This document shows positions 1-8,271 of a stretch of DNA of 64,000 bases, piece after piece. Source of the DNA: Pelagibacterales bacterium SAG-MED50 (GTDB lineage: Bacteria; Pseudomonadota; Alphaproteobacteria; Pelagibacterales; Pelagibacteraceae); assembly GCA_014653385.1 (NCBI GenBank), contig JACWER010000004.1, positions 1-64,000 on the forward strand, given 5' to 3'. The notes beneath the pieces are model-generated. The model was not told where the DNA came from. It did not search any database and saw only the letters and a list, made by a program, of their open reading frames with translations. The translations under genes and the position numbers were made by a program. Position 1 is the stretch's first letter; each line of letters begins with the position of its first letter.

Positions 1-68
1 AAAAATTTTATAAATTTCATTAATGAGTATTAAATTTAAAAATCTTAATAAAACAATTATTAAATGTA
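1..68. repeat. Inverted repeat arm A, exact reverse complement of 9319-9386
   Basis: Every base from 1 to 68 equals the reverse complement of 9386 down to 9319; the match breaks at 69. It contains, on the plus strand, a copy of the first codons of the uracil-DNA glycosylase gene (ATG at 23). The match is already running at base 1, so the repeat may extend left of the window. Immediately after it the reading frame of a truncated dehydrogenase opens. The simplest reading is a chimeric join at a contig end (amplification or assembly), not a natural repeat; that is inference. Confidence 0.9.
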
Positions 69-69
69 A

Positions 70-912
70 AAGTTTTTTGATGTTTCTACAGATGTAATTA
101 AAATTGCAAAACAGTCTGGGTTAAATGTAATCAATTCGATGGAAGAATTACTCGAAGGAGCAACTACAGTAATTTCTATGTTACCAGAAGGTAAACATGT
201 TCGTTCGCTTTATTTAGGAGATAATGGAATATTAAAAAGCATTCCAAAAAATTGTTTAATAATTGACTGTTCAACTATTGATATTGAAACATCTTTAGCT
301 CTTGGCAGTGAAGCAAAAAAAAATGGAATTAATATGATTGATGCTCCTGTTACAGGTGGAGTGATGGGTGCAAGAGTTGGAAAATTAAATTTTTTAGTTG
401 GAGGAACTGATGAAGCAGTAGCTTTAGCTAAACCACTGTTTGATATAATGGGACAAAAAATTCTGCATGCTGGTGCACAAGGGAGTGGAGTGGGTGTAAA
501 AATTTGTAACAATATGTCTTTAGGAATTTCAATGATAGCATCTGCCGAAGCTTTAATGTTAGCTCAAAGATTAAAAATGGATGTAAAAAAAGTTCACTCT
601 ATTATTAAAGAGGCATCAGGAAATAATTGGGCTATGACTAATTATACACCATTGCCAAACCTTACTGAAGGTGTTCCGTCAAATAATAAATATCGACCAG
701 GTTTTACAGCTGCTATGATGAAAAAAGATTTAAATTTAGCAAGAGATGCTGCAAAATCTGTAGATGCATCCACACCACTTGGTAAAGCTGCCTTAGATAT
801 TTTTTCTAAGTTTTGTGAAGACGGTGATAGTGAGACAGATTATTCCGGTATTTCTAAGATGATTGGTGGAGATGCTTGGGATTATCCATTTGATCCAAAA
901 GGTAAAGATTAA
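70..912 (+). CDS. 3-hydroxyisobutyrate dehydrogenase-like protein, 5'-truncated
   Basis: This is an NAD(P)-dependent beta-hydroxyacid dehydrogenase, probably 3-hydroxyisobutyrate dehydrogenase (valine catabolism) or a close relative. The frame is open from base 70, directly after the inverted repeat, and a TAA lies in frame at 67-69. The first internal ATG is at 139, but residues encoded before it (KFFDVSTDVIKIAKQSG) fit the end of the Rossmann first half, so about 30 N-terminal residues including the GxGxxG dinucleotide loop are missing. Counting from the ATG at 139, the substrate-binding signature DAPVTGG is at 68-74 and the catalytic lysine lies in GVGVKICNN (K121). The C-terminal helical domain is complete. 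The truncation is probably artificial, because it coincides with the chimeric junction. The exact substrate cannot be told from sequence. Confidence 0.85.
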   Translation, partial: KFFDVSTDVIKIAKQSGLNVINSMEELLEGATTVISMLPEGKHVRSLYLGDNGILKSIPKNCLIIDCSTIDIETSLALGSEAKKNGINMIDAPVTGGVMGARVGKLNFLVGGTDEAVALAKPLFDIMGQKILHAGAQGSGVGVKICNNMSLGISMIASAEALMLAQRLKMDVKKVHSIIKEASGNNWAMTNYTPLPNLTEGVPSNNKYRPGFTAAMMKKDLNLARDAAKSVDASTPLGKAALDIFSKFCEDGDSETDYSGISKMIGGDAWDYPFDPKGKD

Positions 913-1076
913 ACCAAAATTAAATTAAAATAGTATTAAAACAATACTATATCTAGTAATTACATTTCTAGTTGTAAAAATAAAAAAATATAGAATAAAA
1001 AGTTTTACTTTTGTGCAAATTTAAGGTTTATTTCATTTCTTATTAAGACTTAATAAATAAACGAGAGGGAAATATA

Positions 1077-2165
1077 ATGAAAAAAATCACTTCAATGATT
1101 TTAGCTTTAGTATTTGCAGTATCTCTAATTGGATCTGCTTCTGCTAAAACATTAAAAATCCAACTTACTTTTCCAAAAACTTCTTACGATGGACAAATCG
1201 TTAAGATGTGGACTGATAGAGTAACAAAATTAACTCGAGGTGAGTTAAAATTTGAACTTTTATCAAAAGGTGAAGTTGTTGGTATGAAAGAAACTTTAGA
1301 AGCTGTTGACAAAGGTCTTGTTGATGGTGGTGCTGCTTGGACTCACTACTGGTCTAACTATCACCCAGCTGCAATGTTATTTGGTTCGCCAGTTGCAGGT
1401 GGTGGTATTGGTTTAAGTACTAAATCATGGTTAGCTTGGTATTTTGATAACGGTGGTAAAGCTCTTTACGACAGAATGTGGGACGAAATGGGTATGAATG
1501 TTAAAGGTTTCGTTATGGCATCATCTGGTCCAGAGGCTTTAGGTTGGTTTAAAGAGCCGATCAACAGTATGGCTGATTTCAGAAAATACAGATTCAGAAC
1601 TCCTCCGGGAATTCCTGGACAAACTTACAAAGACATTGGTGTTGCATCAGTTTCTATGTCAGGTGGTGATATATTACCAGCACTTGAAAAAGGAACAATC
1701 GATGCTGCAGAATGGTGTTGTCCAAAACCTGACTCTGTTTTCGGTTTTCAAAAAGTTCTTAAAAACTACTACTTACAAGGTTTACACCAAAACGTTGTAA
1801 ATGGTGATATCTACATAAACGGTGACGTTTATAATTCTCTAACTGATCATCAAAAATATGCTATGGAAATTGCTTCTGAAGCTATGATCACTAGAAATAT
1901 CACTAACAGAGCAGTTGAAAATGGAAAAGCACTAATTGATTTAACAGAAAATCATGGTGTAATTCTTCATGATACTCCAGCTGATTACTTCACTGAGTAC
2001 ATGAATGCAGCTCAAGCTACACTTAAAAAGAATGCAGCAGAGAACGCTTTCTTTAAAGAAGTATATGAGCACATGACTGCACATGCAAAAATCGTAGTAC
2101 CTTTTATCGCTCAAATGGAAACATCTGATGCATCAATTGGAACTGCTTTTGCAAGTCAACAGTAA
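1077..2165 (+). CDS. dctP: TRAP transporter substrate-binding protein (DctP family, TakP-like)
   Basis: This is the periplasmic solute receptor of a tripartite ATP-independent transporter. Residues 1-23 form a Sec signal peptide ending ASA before K24. The conserved arginine region RFRTPPGIPG (172-181) and the EW pair in DAAEWCC (212-213) resemble receptors of the TakP / mannitol-chloroaromatic group, which bind 2-oxo acids or similar carboxylates, so an organic acid ligand is likely but not proven. Length (362 residues) is normal. A purine-rich GAGAGGGA ribosome site lies 6-13 bases before the ATG. The two permease genes follow after a terminator hairpin, so the receptor is probably made in excess over the membrane subunits. 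Confidence 0.9.
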   Translation: MKKITSMILALVFAVSLIGSASAKTLKIQLTFPKTSYDGQIVKMWTDRVTKLTRGELKFELLSKGEVVGMKETLEAVDKGLVDGGAAWTHYWSNYHPAAMLFGSPVAGGGIGLSTKSWLAWYFDNGGKALYDRMWDEMGMNVKGFVMASSGPEALGWFKEPINSMADFRKYRFRTPPGIPGQTYKDIGVASVSMSGGDILPALEKGTIDAAEWCCPKPDSVFGFQKVLKNYYLQGLHQNVVNGDIYINGDVYNSLTDHQKYAMEIASEAMITRNITNRAVENGKALIDLTENHGVILHDTPADYFTEYMNAAQATLKKNAAENAFFKEVYEHMTAHAKIVVPFIAQMETSDASIGTAFASQQ

Positions 2166-2177
2166 GTTATAAATTAT

Positions 2178-2208
2178 AAAAACGGGGATTTTAATAATCC
2201 CCGTTTTT
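2178..2208 (+). terminator. Intrinsic terminator / attenuator between dctP and dctQ
   Basis: A perfect stem pairs 2181-2190 with 2196-2205 (AACGGGGATT with its complement) around a 5-base loop, extended by A-T pairs at 2178-2180 and 2206-2208, and followed by a T run to 2211. It is a GC-rich hairpin in an otherwise AT-rich spacer, 12 bases after the dctP stop. Because dctQ-dctM follow on the same strand with no strong promoter that I can see, partial read-through is the likely way the permeases are expressed. Confidence 0.85.
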
Positions 2209-2253
2209 TTTAAGATCAATTCAATTAAAAATTAAAAGTCTAGTTTATTTAGA

Positions 2254-2910
2254 ATGGTAGAAAAAAAATCAGAACCTAATGTAAAAGAAAATCTAGACAT
2301 CACTGATGAACTGATAGCTGAGCGAAGAACAAGTCTTAAAATGCCTAAGGATATGACTCCTTGGATGGCTAAAACAATAGAATTTATAGATGCAAAAATG
2401 CTTATTACTGGCAAAATAATTTGCTGGATTACTGTACCACTTATTTTTGCAATGGTTTATGAAGTAATAGGCAGACATTTTTTTAACAGACCAACTCTTT
2501 GGTCTTTTGATATAAGCAGAATGTTAGCTGGAGCATTATTTATGCTTGGAGCCGCTTATACATTATCTAAAGGTATACATATTAGAGCCGATTTTTTATA
2601 TCGAAATTGGAGTGTTAAAAATCAAGCTAAAGTAGACTTGTTTTTATATTTATTATTTTTCTTCCCAGGCTTTTTAATCTTTTTCTTGGTTAGTTTTGAT
2701 TACGCATATACATCAATTTGTGGAAGATCAGACCTAATGGAATGTTTAGGTGGAAAAGTTAGAATTCAAAGGGCAATGGATACAACATGGATGCCAATTA
2801 TGTGGCCTCTTAAAAGCTGTATGCCGATTGGTGCTTTTTTACTTTTGATTCAAGGATTTTCAGAAGTTTTAAAAAGTTATTATGCTTTTGTTAAAGGAAG
2901 GTGGCCATAA
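2254..2910 (+). CDS. dctQ: TRAP transporter small permease (DctQ)
   Basis: Small membrane subunit of the TRAP transporter. The 218-residue protein has a charged cytoplasmic N-terminal stretch of about 45 residues, longer than many DctQ proteins, then four predicted membrane segments (about 50-70, 88-107, 128-148 and 178-200). The segment after the first helix (EVIGRHFFNRPTLWSFDISR) carries the family pattern around an Arg/Trp-rich loop. It lies between the receptor and the large permease and its TAA overlaps the dctM ATG by one base, so the two permeases are translationally coupled. Specificity comes from the receptor. Confidence 0.88.
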   Translation: MVEKKSEPNVKENLDITDELIAERRTSLKMPKDMTPWMAKTIEFIDAKMLITGKIICWITVPLIFAMVYEVIGRHFFNRPTLWSFDISRMLAGALFMLGAAYTLSKGIHIRADFLYRNWSVKNQAKVDLFLYLLFFFPGFLIFFLVSFDYAYTSICGRSDLMECLGGKVRIQRAMDTTWMPIMWPLKSCMPIGAFLLLIQGFSEVLKSYYAFVKGRWP

Positions 2911-4241
2911 TGGAAATTTTTAGTCCAGAAGTCATCGGAGCAATAATGATAGGTTGCATGCTTTTTGCAATCTTTATCGGTTTTCCAATATCATTTACAT
3001 TAATTTTTTTAGGAATTGTTTTCGGTTATTGGGGTTTTGGTAAATTAGTATTTTATCTAATGACACTCCAATTTAATATGATAATGACCGAAAATACCCT
3101 GGCCGCCGTACCCCTCTTTATTTTTATGGGAATCCTTATGGAGCAAGCTGGCTTAATGGAAAGATTATTTAATGCTGTGCAATTAATGCTTTCAAAAACA
3201 AGAGGAGCTTTATTTTACGCAGTGATGTTTGTTTCAACAATTTTTGCAGCAGCAACAGGTATAGTTGGTGCATCGGTTACAATTTTAGGAATTATGGCTG
3301 GTAAGACAATGATAAGATCAGGATATGATACAAGACTTTCTGCAGGGTTAATTTGTGCTGGGGGAACTTTAGGAATTTTAATTCCACCAAGTATCATGTT
3401 AGTTGTAATGGGACCAGTTTTAGAAATTCCAGTTACAGATTTATTCGCTGCAGCAATTATGCCAGGAATTATGTTAGCATGCTTATATGCTGGCTACACA
3501 ACATTAAGATGTTATTTAAATCCTAAACTTGGCCCAGTATTACCAGTAAGTGAGAGACCAAAGAACATGGGTAAAGTTTGGTATGAATTTATAATGGGAT
3601 TAGTACCACCTGCAGCTTTAGTATTTTTTGCACTCGGAAGTATTTTGTTTGGTTTAGCAACTCCTACAGAAGGAGCTGGTATGGGAGCTTTTGGATCTAT
3701 TATTCTTGCATTAGCTTATAAAAAATTTACCCTACAAGGTTTAAAAGATGCTCTAATTAAAACTTTAGAAATTACAGCTTTAATTATGTTTTTAGTTGCT
3801 GCATCAAATTTCTTTGGAGCAGTTTTTTCAAAATTAGGTACTCCTTCATTACTTACTGATTATTTATTAGGGTTAGAAATAAATAAATATTGGATTTTAG
3901 CTATTATGATGGCTGTAATTTTCTTATTAGGTTGGCCTTTAGAATGGGTTCCAATTGTATTAATAGTGCTACCTATTCTATTACCATTAGTTCAAGAACT
4001 TGGATTTAATTTAACTTGGTTTGCAATTTTAGTTGCTGTTAACCTCCAGACCGCATGGCTCTCACCACCTGTAGCTTTATCTGCTTATTTTTTAAAAGGT
4101 GTAGTTCCAGAATGGGATTTAAAAGATATTTACCTAGGAATGATGCAGTTTATGGTAATTCAAGTGATAGGTTTAGTATTAATAATTGCATTCCCTCAAA
4201 TAGCTTTATGGCTACCTGAGGTAATGTATCCATCACCTTAA
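2910..4241 (+). CDS. dctM: TRAP transporter large permease (DctM)
   Basis: The Na+/H+-coupled channel subunit of the TRAP transporter, about 12 membrane helices, 443 residues from the ATG at 2910. A GTG nine bases upstream is also in frame, but the ATG overlaps the dctQ stop (ATAATG) and has GGAAGG about 8 bases ahead, so I prefer it. Typical DctM features are seen: the PLFIFMGILMEQAG stretch near residues 65-80, the glycine/alanine-rich hairpin GIVGASVTILGIM, GILIPPSIM, and the second-half counterpart LQTAWLSPPV. It converges on the next gene with four bases between stop codons. Confidence 0.92.
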   Translation: MEIFSPEVIGAIMIGCMLFAIFIGFPISFTLIFLGIVFGYWGFGKLVFYLMTLQFNMIMTENTLAAVPLFIFMGILMEQAGLMERLFNAVQLMLSKTRGALFYAVMFVSTIFAAATGIVGASVTILGIMAGKTMIRSGYDTRLSAGLICAGGTLGILIPPSIMLVVMGPVLEIPVTDLFAAAIMPGIMLACLYAGYTTLRCYLNPKLGPVLPVSERPKNMGKVWYEFIMGLVPPAALVFFALGSILFGLATPTEGAGMGAFGSIILALAYKKFTLQGLKDALIKTLEITALIMFLVAASNFFGAVFSKLGTPSLLTDYLLGLEINKYWILAIMMAVIFLLGWPLEWVPIVLIVLPILLPLVQELGFNLTWFAILVAVNLQTAWLSPPVALSAYFLKGVVPEWDLKDIYLGMMQFMVIQVIGLVLIIAFPQIALWLPEVMYPSP

Positions 4242-4245
4242 TTTT

Positions 4246-5139
4246 TTATTTTTTGTTAATATAAGGAATAATTGTTCCTAATAATATTATACCTAGTGAT
4301 ATAAAAATTTTTAGGGTAATTTGTGCATCAATTACCAACCAAGCTGAAGTTGCTCCAATAGGTCCAGTAAGTGGATACATTAAGCTAATTCTTCCAACAG
4401 AAACTCTTCTTAATGCATAATTATAAAACAAATAAGCAGCAAAAGTGATAAAGGACAAAGTTAAAGCTGCCATTACTGAGGGTGTAAATTCAAGATGATA
4501 AGTGTAGTCAAAACTAGAGTTAGGCCAAATAATAAACAGTATTAAAAATGATAATACAAATCCTGTAAAATACTGAAAAGTATTAACTGATAATTGATTG
4601 ACTTTTGTTTGCATAAAACGTCTTCCAATAACTTCGTTAGTAGATGCACACAAAATTCCTAAAAAAATTATTAAATCACCCAAATAATTCCCAACACCTG
4701 ATTTTGATTGACTTGTAAGCAAGAGATAGGTTCCTATTACAGTAATAAATGCACCAATTATTACTTTTATTTCGATTTGTTCTTTTAAAAAAATTCTTGC
4801 AACAAATGGCTGTATAAGAGGTAAGGTGCTTATTATAGCAACTCCATTAACTGGACTTGTTAATAAAAGCCCAACATGGAAAGATAAAGTTACTAAAAAT
4901 GGGTTCAACAAGCCCATTAAAAAAGGTTTTAATCCAACTTGTTTTATTGAGATGTCTACTCTCATTATAAGACAAAAGATTACCATTAATAAAAAAGCGA
5001 TAAAAAATCTTACTGCTAACAAATCTATAATATAGAATTCTTCAAGTGCTAAAGTTACAAATGGAGGACCAGCACCAAAGCCTATTACAGCTAAGAGCAT
5101 AGCAAAATAACCACTATTTTTTTTAAAAAAATTAATCAT
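4246..5139 (-). CDS. EamA/DMT-family transporter
   Basis: A 297-residue integral membrane protein with two tandem EamA repeats, ten hydrophobic segments in all. The motif ending the first repeat (FLKEQIEIKVIIGAFITVIG, about residues 117-136) is the family hallmark. Such proteins usually export amino acids or other metabolites; the substrate here is unknown. It is convergent with dctM and divergent from the NCS1 permease, with a 67-base AT-rich spacer that must hold both promoters. There is no sign that it belongs to the TRAP operon. Confidence 0.82.
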   Translation of the reverse strand: MINFFKKNSGYFAMLLAVIGFGAGPPFVTLALEEFYIIDLLAVRFFIAFLLMVIFCLIMRVDISIKQVGLKPFLMGLLNPFLVTLSFHVGLLLTSPVNGVAIISTLPLIQPFVARIFLKEQIEIKVIIGAFITVIGTYLLLTSQSKSGVGNYLGDLIIFLGILCASTNEVIGRRFMQTKVNQLSVNTFQYFTGFVLSFLILFIIWPNSSFDYTYHLEFTPSVMAALTLSFITFAAYLFYNYALRRVSVGRISLMYPLTGPIGATSAWLVIDAQITLKIFISLGIILLGTIIPYINKK

Positions 5140-5206
5140 TTGGAATTTTTTATAAATTATTAAAAAAAAGATATTGTATCATAATTAATTAGTTTATTAT
5201 TCAATA

Positions 5207-6664
5207 ATGAATCAGCCAAAAGTTAAATATTCGCTTTCTAATTGGGATCTAGTTACAGTTAATCCTAATTATAAAAATTGGAATTGGAAAGATTTGTTTT
5301 GTTTTTGGGGTGTAAATATCCAGAGTGTTATTGCATTTTCTTTAATTGCATCACTATACATTGTGTACGACTTAAACACACTTGTAGTATTTTTTGGAAC
5401 TATTTTGGGATCTTTTCTCGTTTATCTTTTTTCTAATTTTATAGGTAAGCCGTCTCAGAAATTTGGCCTACCATTTGCTGTATTATTACGCTCTTCATTA
5501 GGATTTAGAGGAGCAAAATATTTTGGTTTACTAAGAGGTTTGGTTGGAATTTTTATGTTTGGTATTCAAACATATTTTTTATCGAAAGCTTTTGGTTATT
5601 TAATTAGAATTTTGATTTTTTCGATTGATAGTTCGTTATTAAATAACGATATTTTTTTAGTTTTTTTACTTGGTATTGATATTATTGATTGGATTTCATT
5701 TACTGTTGTTATTATTTTCCAAACTTTAATTTTTAGTGTGGGTATAAATTTAAATAAGAGATTAATTAATTATTCTGCAATTACAGTTTATGTGGGAATG
5801 ATAATATTTTTTTTAGGAATATTATTAAGTGATGTAAAACTTACATCAAAAGCATTTTCAGAATTGTTGGATTATAAAAATCTTTTTGATAAAGAAAACA
5901 TTTTTGCTTTATTGTCAGTTGCTGGATCAATTTTTGCATATTTTTCAATTATAATTATTAGTTTTGGTGATTTTTCTCGTTATGTTAAAAATGAAGATGA
6001 ACTAAAAAAAGGTAATTTTAGTTTAATTGCTAATCTGATCATCTTTTCTTTTTTCTCTGTATTTATCGTTATTGGGTCAGATGTATTTTTGAATTTAAGA
6101 TTTCTTGATTTAAGTTCAATTTTAACTAGTCCAACTGACATAATTGGCAAATTTGACAATACGTCTATTACAGTTATTGCTATTTTTTTTATTATTATTG
6201 CATCAGCATCAACTAATTTGATAGCTAATTTTATTCCTTCTCAATATTCACTTATTAATTTTATGCCCAGCTCACTAAATTTAAAAAGTGCAAGCTATGT
6301 AATTTCAATTATTGGTTTTTTTGTTGGTATTTTCTGGCTAACAATATTAAGCCAAATTGGTATTTTATCATTTGTTGACACTTTAATTTCCTTCTTTAGC
6401 CCAATATTTGGGGTAATGATTGCCGATTATTATTTGATTAAATCAGAGTCTATTAGCAATAAAGATATTTATTCAACAGATGCAGATAGTATTTATTATT
6501 TTTCAAAAGGATGGCATATAAAAGGTTGTTACTCAATATTAGTAGGTTTTATTTTTTCTGCTTCTACAATTTGGAATCCTAATTTAATGTTTTTACAATC
6601 CTTTGCCTGGATAATAGGTGCATTTATCTCTTTCTTAACTTATTATCTTTTAGCTAAAAAATAA
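5207..6664 (+). CDS. NCS1-family nucleobase:cation symporter
   Basis: A 485-residue permease with about 12 membrane helices. The N-terminal NWDLVTVNPNYKNWNWKDLFCFW followed by a helix and then FGLPFAVLLRSSLGFRGAK (about residues 85-103) is characteristic of the NCS1 (purine/cytosine/uracil/allantoin/thiamine) permeases. Codon and base composition match the neighbours. A short-chain dehydrogenase starts 5 bases after its stop, so the two are probably co-transcribed; import of a compound followed by its oxidation or reduction is a reasonable guess. The actual substrate cannot be deduced. Confidence 0.85.
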   Translation: MNQPKVKYSLSNWDLVTVNPNYKNWNWKDLFCFWGVNIQSVIAFSLIASLYIVYDLNTLVVFFGTILGSFLVYLFSNFIGKPSQKFGLPFAVLLRSSLGFRGAKYFGLLRGLVGIFMFGIQTYFLSKAFGYLIRILIFSIDSSLLNNDIFLVFLLGIDIIDWISFTVVIIFQTLIFSVGINLNKRLINYSAITVYVGMIIFFLGILLSDVKLTSKAFSELLDYKNLFDKENIFALLSVAGSIFAYFSIIIISFGDFSRYVKNEDELKKGNFSLIANLIIFSFFSVFIVIGSDVFLNLRFLDLSSILTSPTDIIGKFDNTSITVIAIFFIIIASASTNLIANFIPSQYSLINFMPSSLNLKSASYVISIIGFFVGIFWLTILSQIGILSFVDTLISFFSPIFGVMIADYYLIKSESISNKDIYSTDADSIYYFSKGWHIKGCYSILVGFIFSASTIWNPNLMFLQSFAWIIGAFISFLTYYLLAKK

Positions 6665-6669
6665 TTTTA

Positions 6670-7416
6670 ATGAACAAATTTGATTTTAATAACAGAACAG
6701 CTGTAATTACTGGTGGAGGACAAGGTTTTGGTCTTGATATTGCAAAAAGATTTTTAAATTCTGGAGCAAAAGTTATTATATGGGATATAGATGAGGAGTT
6801 GCTTCAATCGGCAGTTAAAGAAGTTAATCATTCAAATCTAAGTTATAATGTTATTGATGTTTCAAATTACTCACAAATAGAAAAAACTGTTTCAGAAATA
6901 ACATCTCAAAATAAAATTGATATTTTAATAAATAATGCTGGAATTACAGGACCTACAGCACCATTATGGGAATATGATATTGAGATGTGGAATAAAATTG
7001 TACAAATTAATTTAGTTGGTACTTTTAATTGTTGTAGGGCAATAGTTCCAAACATGATTGAAAATAATTATGGTCGAATAGTAAATGTAGCTTCTGTTGC
7101 AGGTAAAGATGGTAATGCTAATGCAAGTGCTTACAGCTCCGGTAAAGCTGGAGCCATAGGGCTTACAAAATCACTTGGTAAAGAATTAGCTGACAAAAAT
7201 ATAGCTGTAAATGCTGTAACACCAGCAGGTGCAAAAACTAGAATTTTAGATCAAATGAGTAAAGAACATGTTCAGAGAATGCTCTCAAAAGTTCCAAGAG
7301 GAAGATTTTTAGAGATATATGAATTTACATCTTTAATTTGCTGGCTTTCATCAGAAGAGAACACTTTTTCAACAGCTGCTATTTTTGATATAAGTGGTGG
7401 TAGATCTACTTATTAA
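6670..7416 (+). CDS. Short-chain dehydrogenase/reductase (SDR)
   Basis: A classical SDR of 248 residues. The cofactor loop TGGGQGFG is at 14-21, NNAG at 88-91, and the catalytic set is S142, Y155 and K159 (YSSGK). Acidic D39 after the second strand (IIWDID) favours NAD(H) over NADP(H). The C-terminal FDISGG motif is present. It resembles 3-oxoacyl-ACP-reductase/sugar-alcohol-type dehydrogenases, but neighbourhood (an NCS1 permease 5 bases upstream) argues for a catabolic rather than a fatty acid synthesis role. The substrate is unknown. Confidence 0.87.
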   Translation: MNKFDFNNRTAVITGGGQGFGLDIAKRFLNSGAKVIIWDIDEELLQSAVKEVNHSNLSYNVIDVSNYSQIEKTVSEITSQNKIDILINNAGITGPTAPLWEYDIEMWNKIVQINLVGTFNCCRAIVPNMIENNYGRIVNVASVAGKDGNANASAYSSGKAGAIGLTKSLGKELADKNIAVNAVTPAGAKTRILDQMSKEHVQRMLSKVPRGRFLEIYEFTSLICWLSSEENTFSTAAIFDISGGRSTY

Positions 7417-7422
7417 CTGAAT

Positions 7423-8073
7423 ATGAAAGTTGTAGCCAAGTTATTAATCATAATCTTAATTATATCAGGCCCAAGTTTTGCTGATAAAGTAAATATTTTT
7501 GAATTTACTGAGATAGAACTTTCAGAATTAGAAGTTAGAAAAGTGAGAGGGGCAGACAAAAAAACTGAGTATTCAGTCGGTTCTAACGATAATGGAAACT
7601 ATCTAAAAGCTGTGGCTGATAATGCTGCATCAGGATTAGGTAAAAAAGTAAATATTGATTTAAATAAAACACCAATAATCAACATTACTTGGAAAGTGGA
7701 AAAAGATTTAGAAGGCATAAAAGAAAATACTAAAAAAGGACATGATTTTGCAGCAAGAGTTTTTGCAATAAAAAAAACTGGAGCGACACCCTTATCAAAT
7801 AGAGCAATTAACTATGTATTTTCTAGCAATAATAAAGTTGGAGAAAATTTTCCAAGTCCTTATACAAAAAAATCAATAGATAATGTTTTGGCTACAACCC
7901 AAAAAAATTTAAATGAATGGGTTACGGTAAAAGCTAATGTTAAAGAAGATTTTAAAAGATTTCATAATTTGGATGTAGATCAACTAGATGGATTAGCAAT
8001 TATGTCAGATACAGATAATTCAAAGATGAAAGCAATAACTTATTATCAAAATATTTATTTTTCAGCAGATTAA
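7423..8073 (+). CDS. DUF3047-family exported protein
   Basis: A 216-residue protein with a signal peptide (about 1-20, ending SFA before D21) and the pattern of the DUF3047 family: an ITWKVEK strand near 86-92, DFAARVFAI near 108-116, a RAINYVFSS segment near 127-135, and W/D-rich C-terminal strands. The fold is probably a periplasmic beta-sandwich; no catalytic role is known to me. It starts 6 bases after the SDR and likely belongs to the same transcript. Its stop codon abuts that of a small opposite-strand gene. Confidence 0.75.
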   Translation: MKVVAKLLIIILIISGPSFADKVNIFEFTEIELSELEVRKVRGADKKTEYSVGSNDNGNYLKAVADNAASGLGKKVNIDLNKTPIINITWKVEKDLEGIKENTKKGHDFAARVFAIKKTGATPLSNRAINYVFSSNNKVGENFPSPYTKKSIDNVLATTQKNLNEWVTVKANVKEDFKRFHNLDVDQLDGLAIMSDTDNSKMKAITYYQNIYFSAD

Positions 8074-8214
8074 TTAAAATTTTAACCATTTCTTTAGCCC
8101 GATACTTAAAAAAGATAAAAGAATTGCAACAATTACATCTGCAATTGGAGAAGCGTTTGGAAAACCAAAGTTCCACAAGATAACTCCAATTAACCAAATG
8201 ATATATATTTTCAT
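8074..8214 (-). CDS. Small membrane protein, 46 aa
   Basis: An ATG at 8214 opens a frame of 46 residues ending at 8074. The product has one long hydrophobic stretch, WLIGVILWNFGFPNASPIAD then VIVAILLSFLSIG, that could be two short helices joined by a Pro/Asn turn, and a basic C-terminus KKWLKF. AAGGA sits directly before the ATG. Its stop abuts the stop of the DUF3047 gene, which fits a real convergent gene. I do not know its function. A different frame on the same strand is also open here, but it has none of these features. Confidence 0.6.
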   Translation of the reverse strand: MKIYIIWLIGVILWNFGFPNASPIADVIVAILLSFLSIGLKKWLKF

Positions 8215-8271
8215 TCCTTAATTATATCTTAGTTTGTATTAAAATATTATTTTTTTTGGTACAATATTTTC

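Noticed and set aside
930-950. Inverted repeat of 8 bp (ATAGTATT / AATACTAT) after the dehydrogenase gene
   Set aside because: All A/T except one pair each side, no T run after it; too weak to call a terminator in this composition.
913-1076. Possible riboswitch before dctP
   Set aside because: No paired elements beyond the weak AT hairpin; no motif I recognise from glycine or SAM classes.
2901-2909. GTG start for dctM at 2901
   Set aside because: ATG at 2910 has a better-placed GGAAGG and couples to the dctQ stop.
8000-8197. Cysteine-rich minus-strand frame overlapping DUF3047
   Set aside because: It overlaps the end of a good gene; the 46-residue frame in another phase is a better membrane protein and does not overlap.
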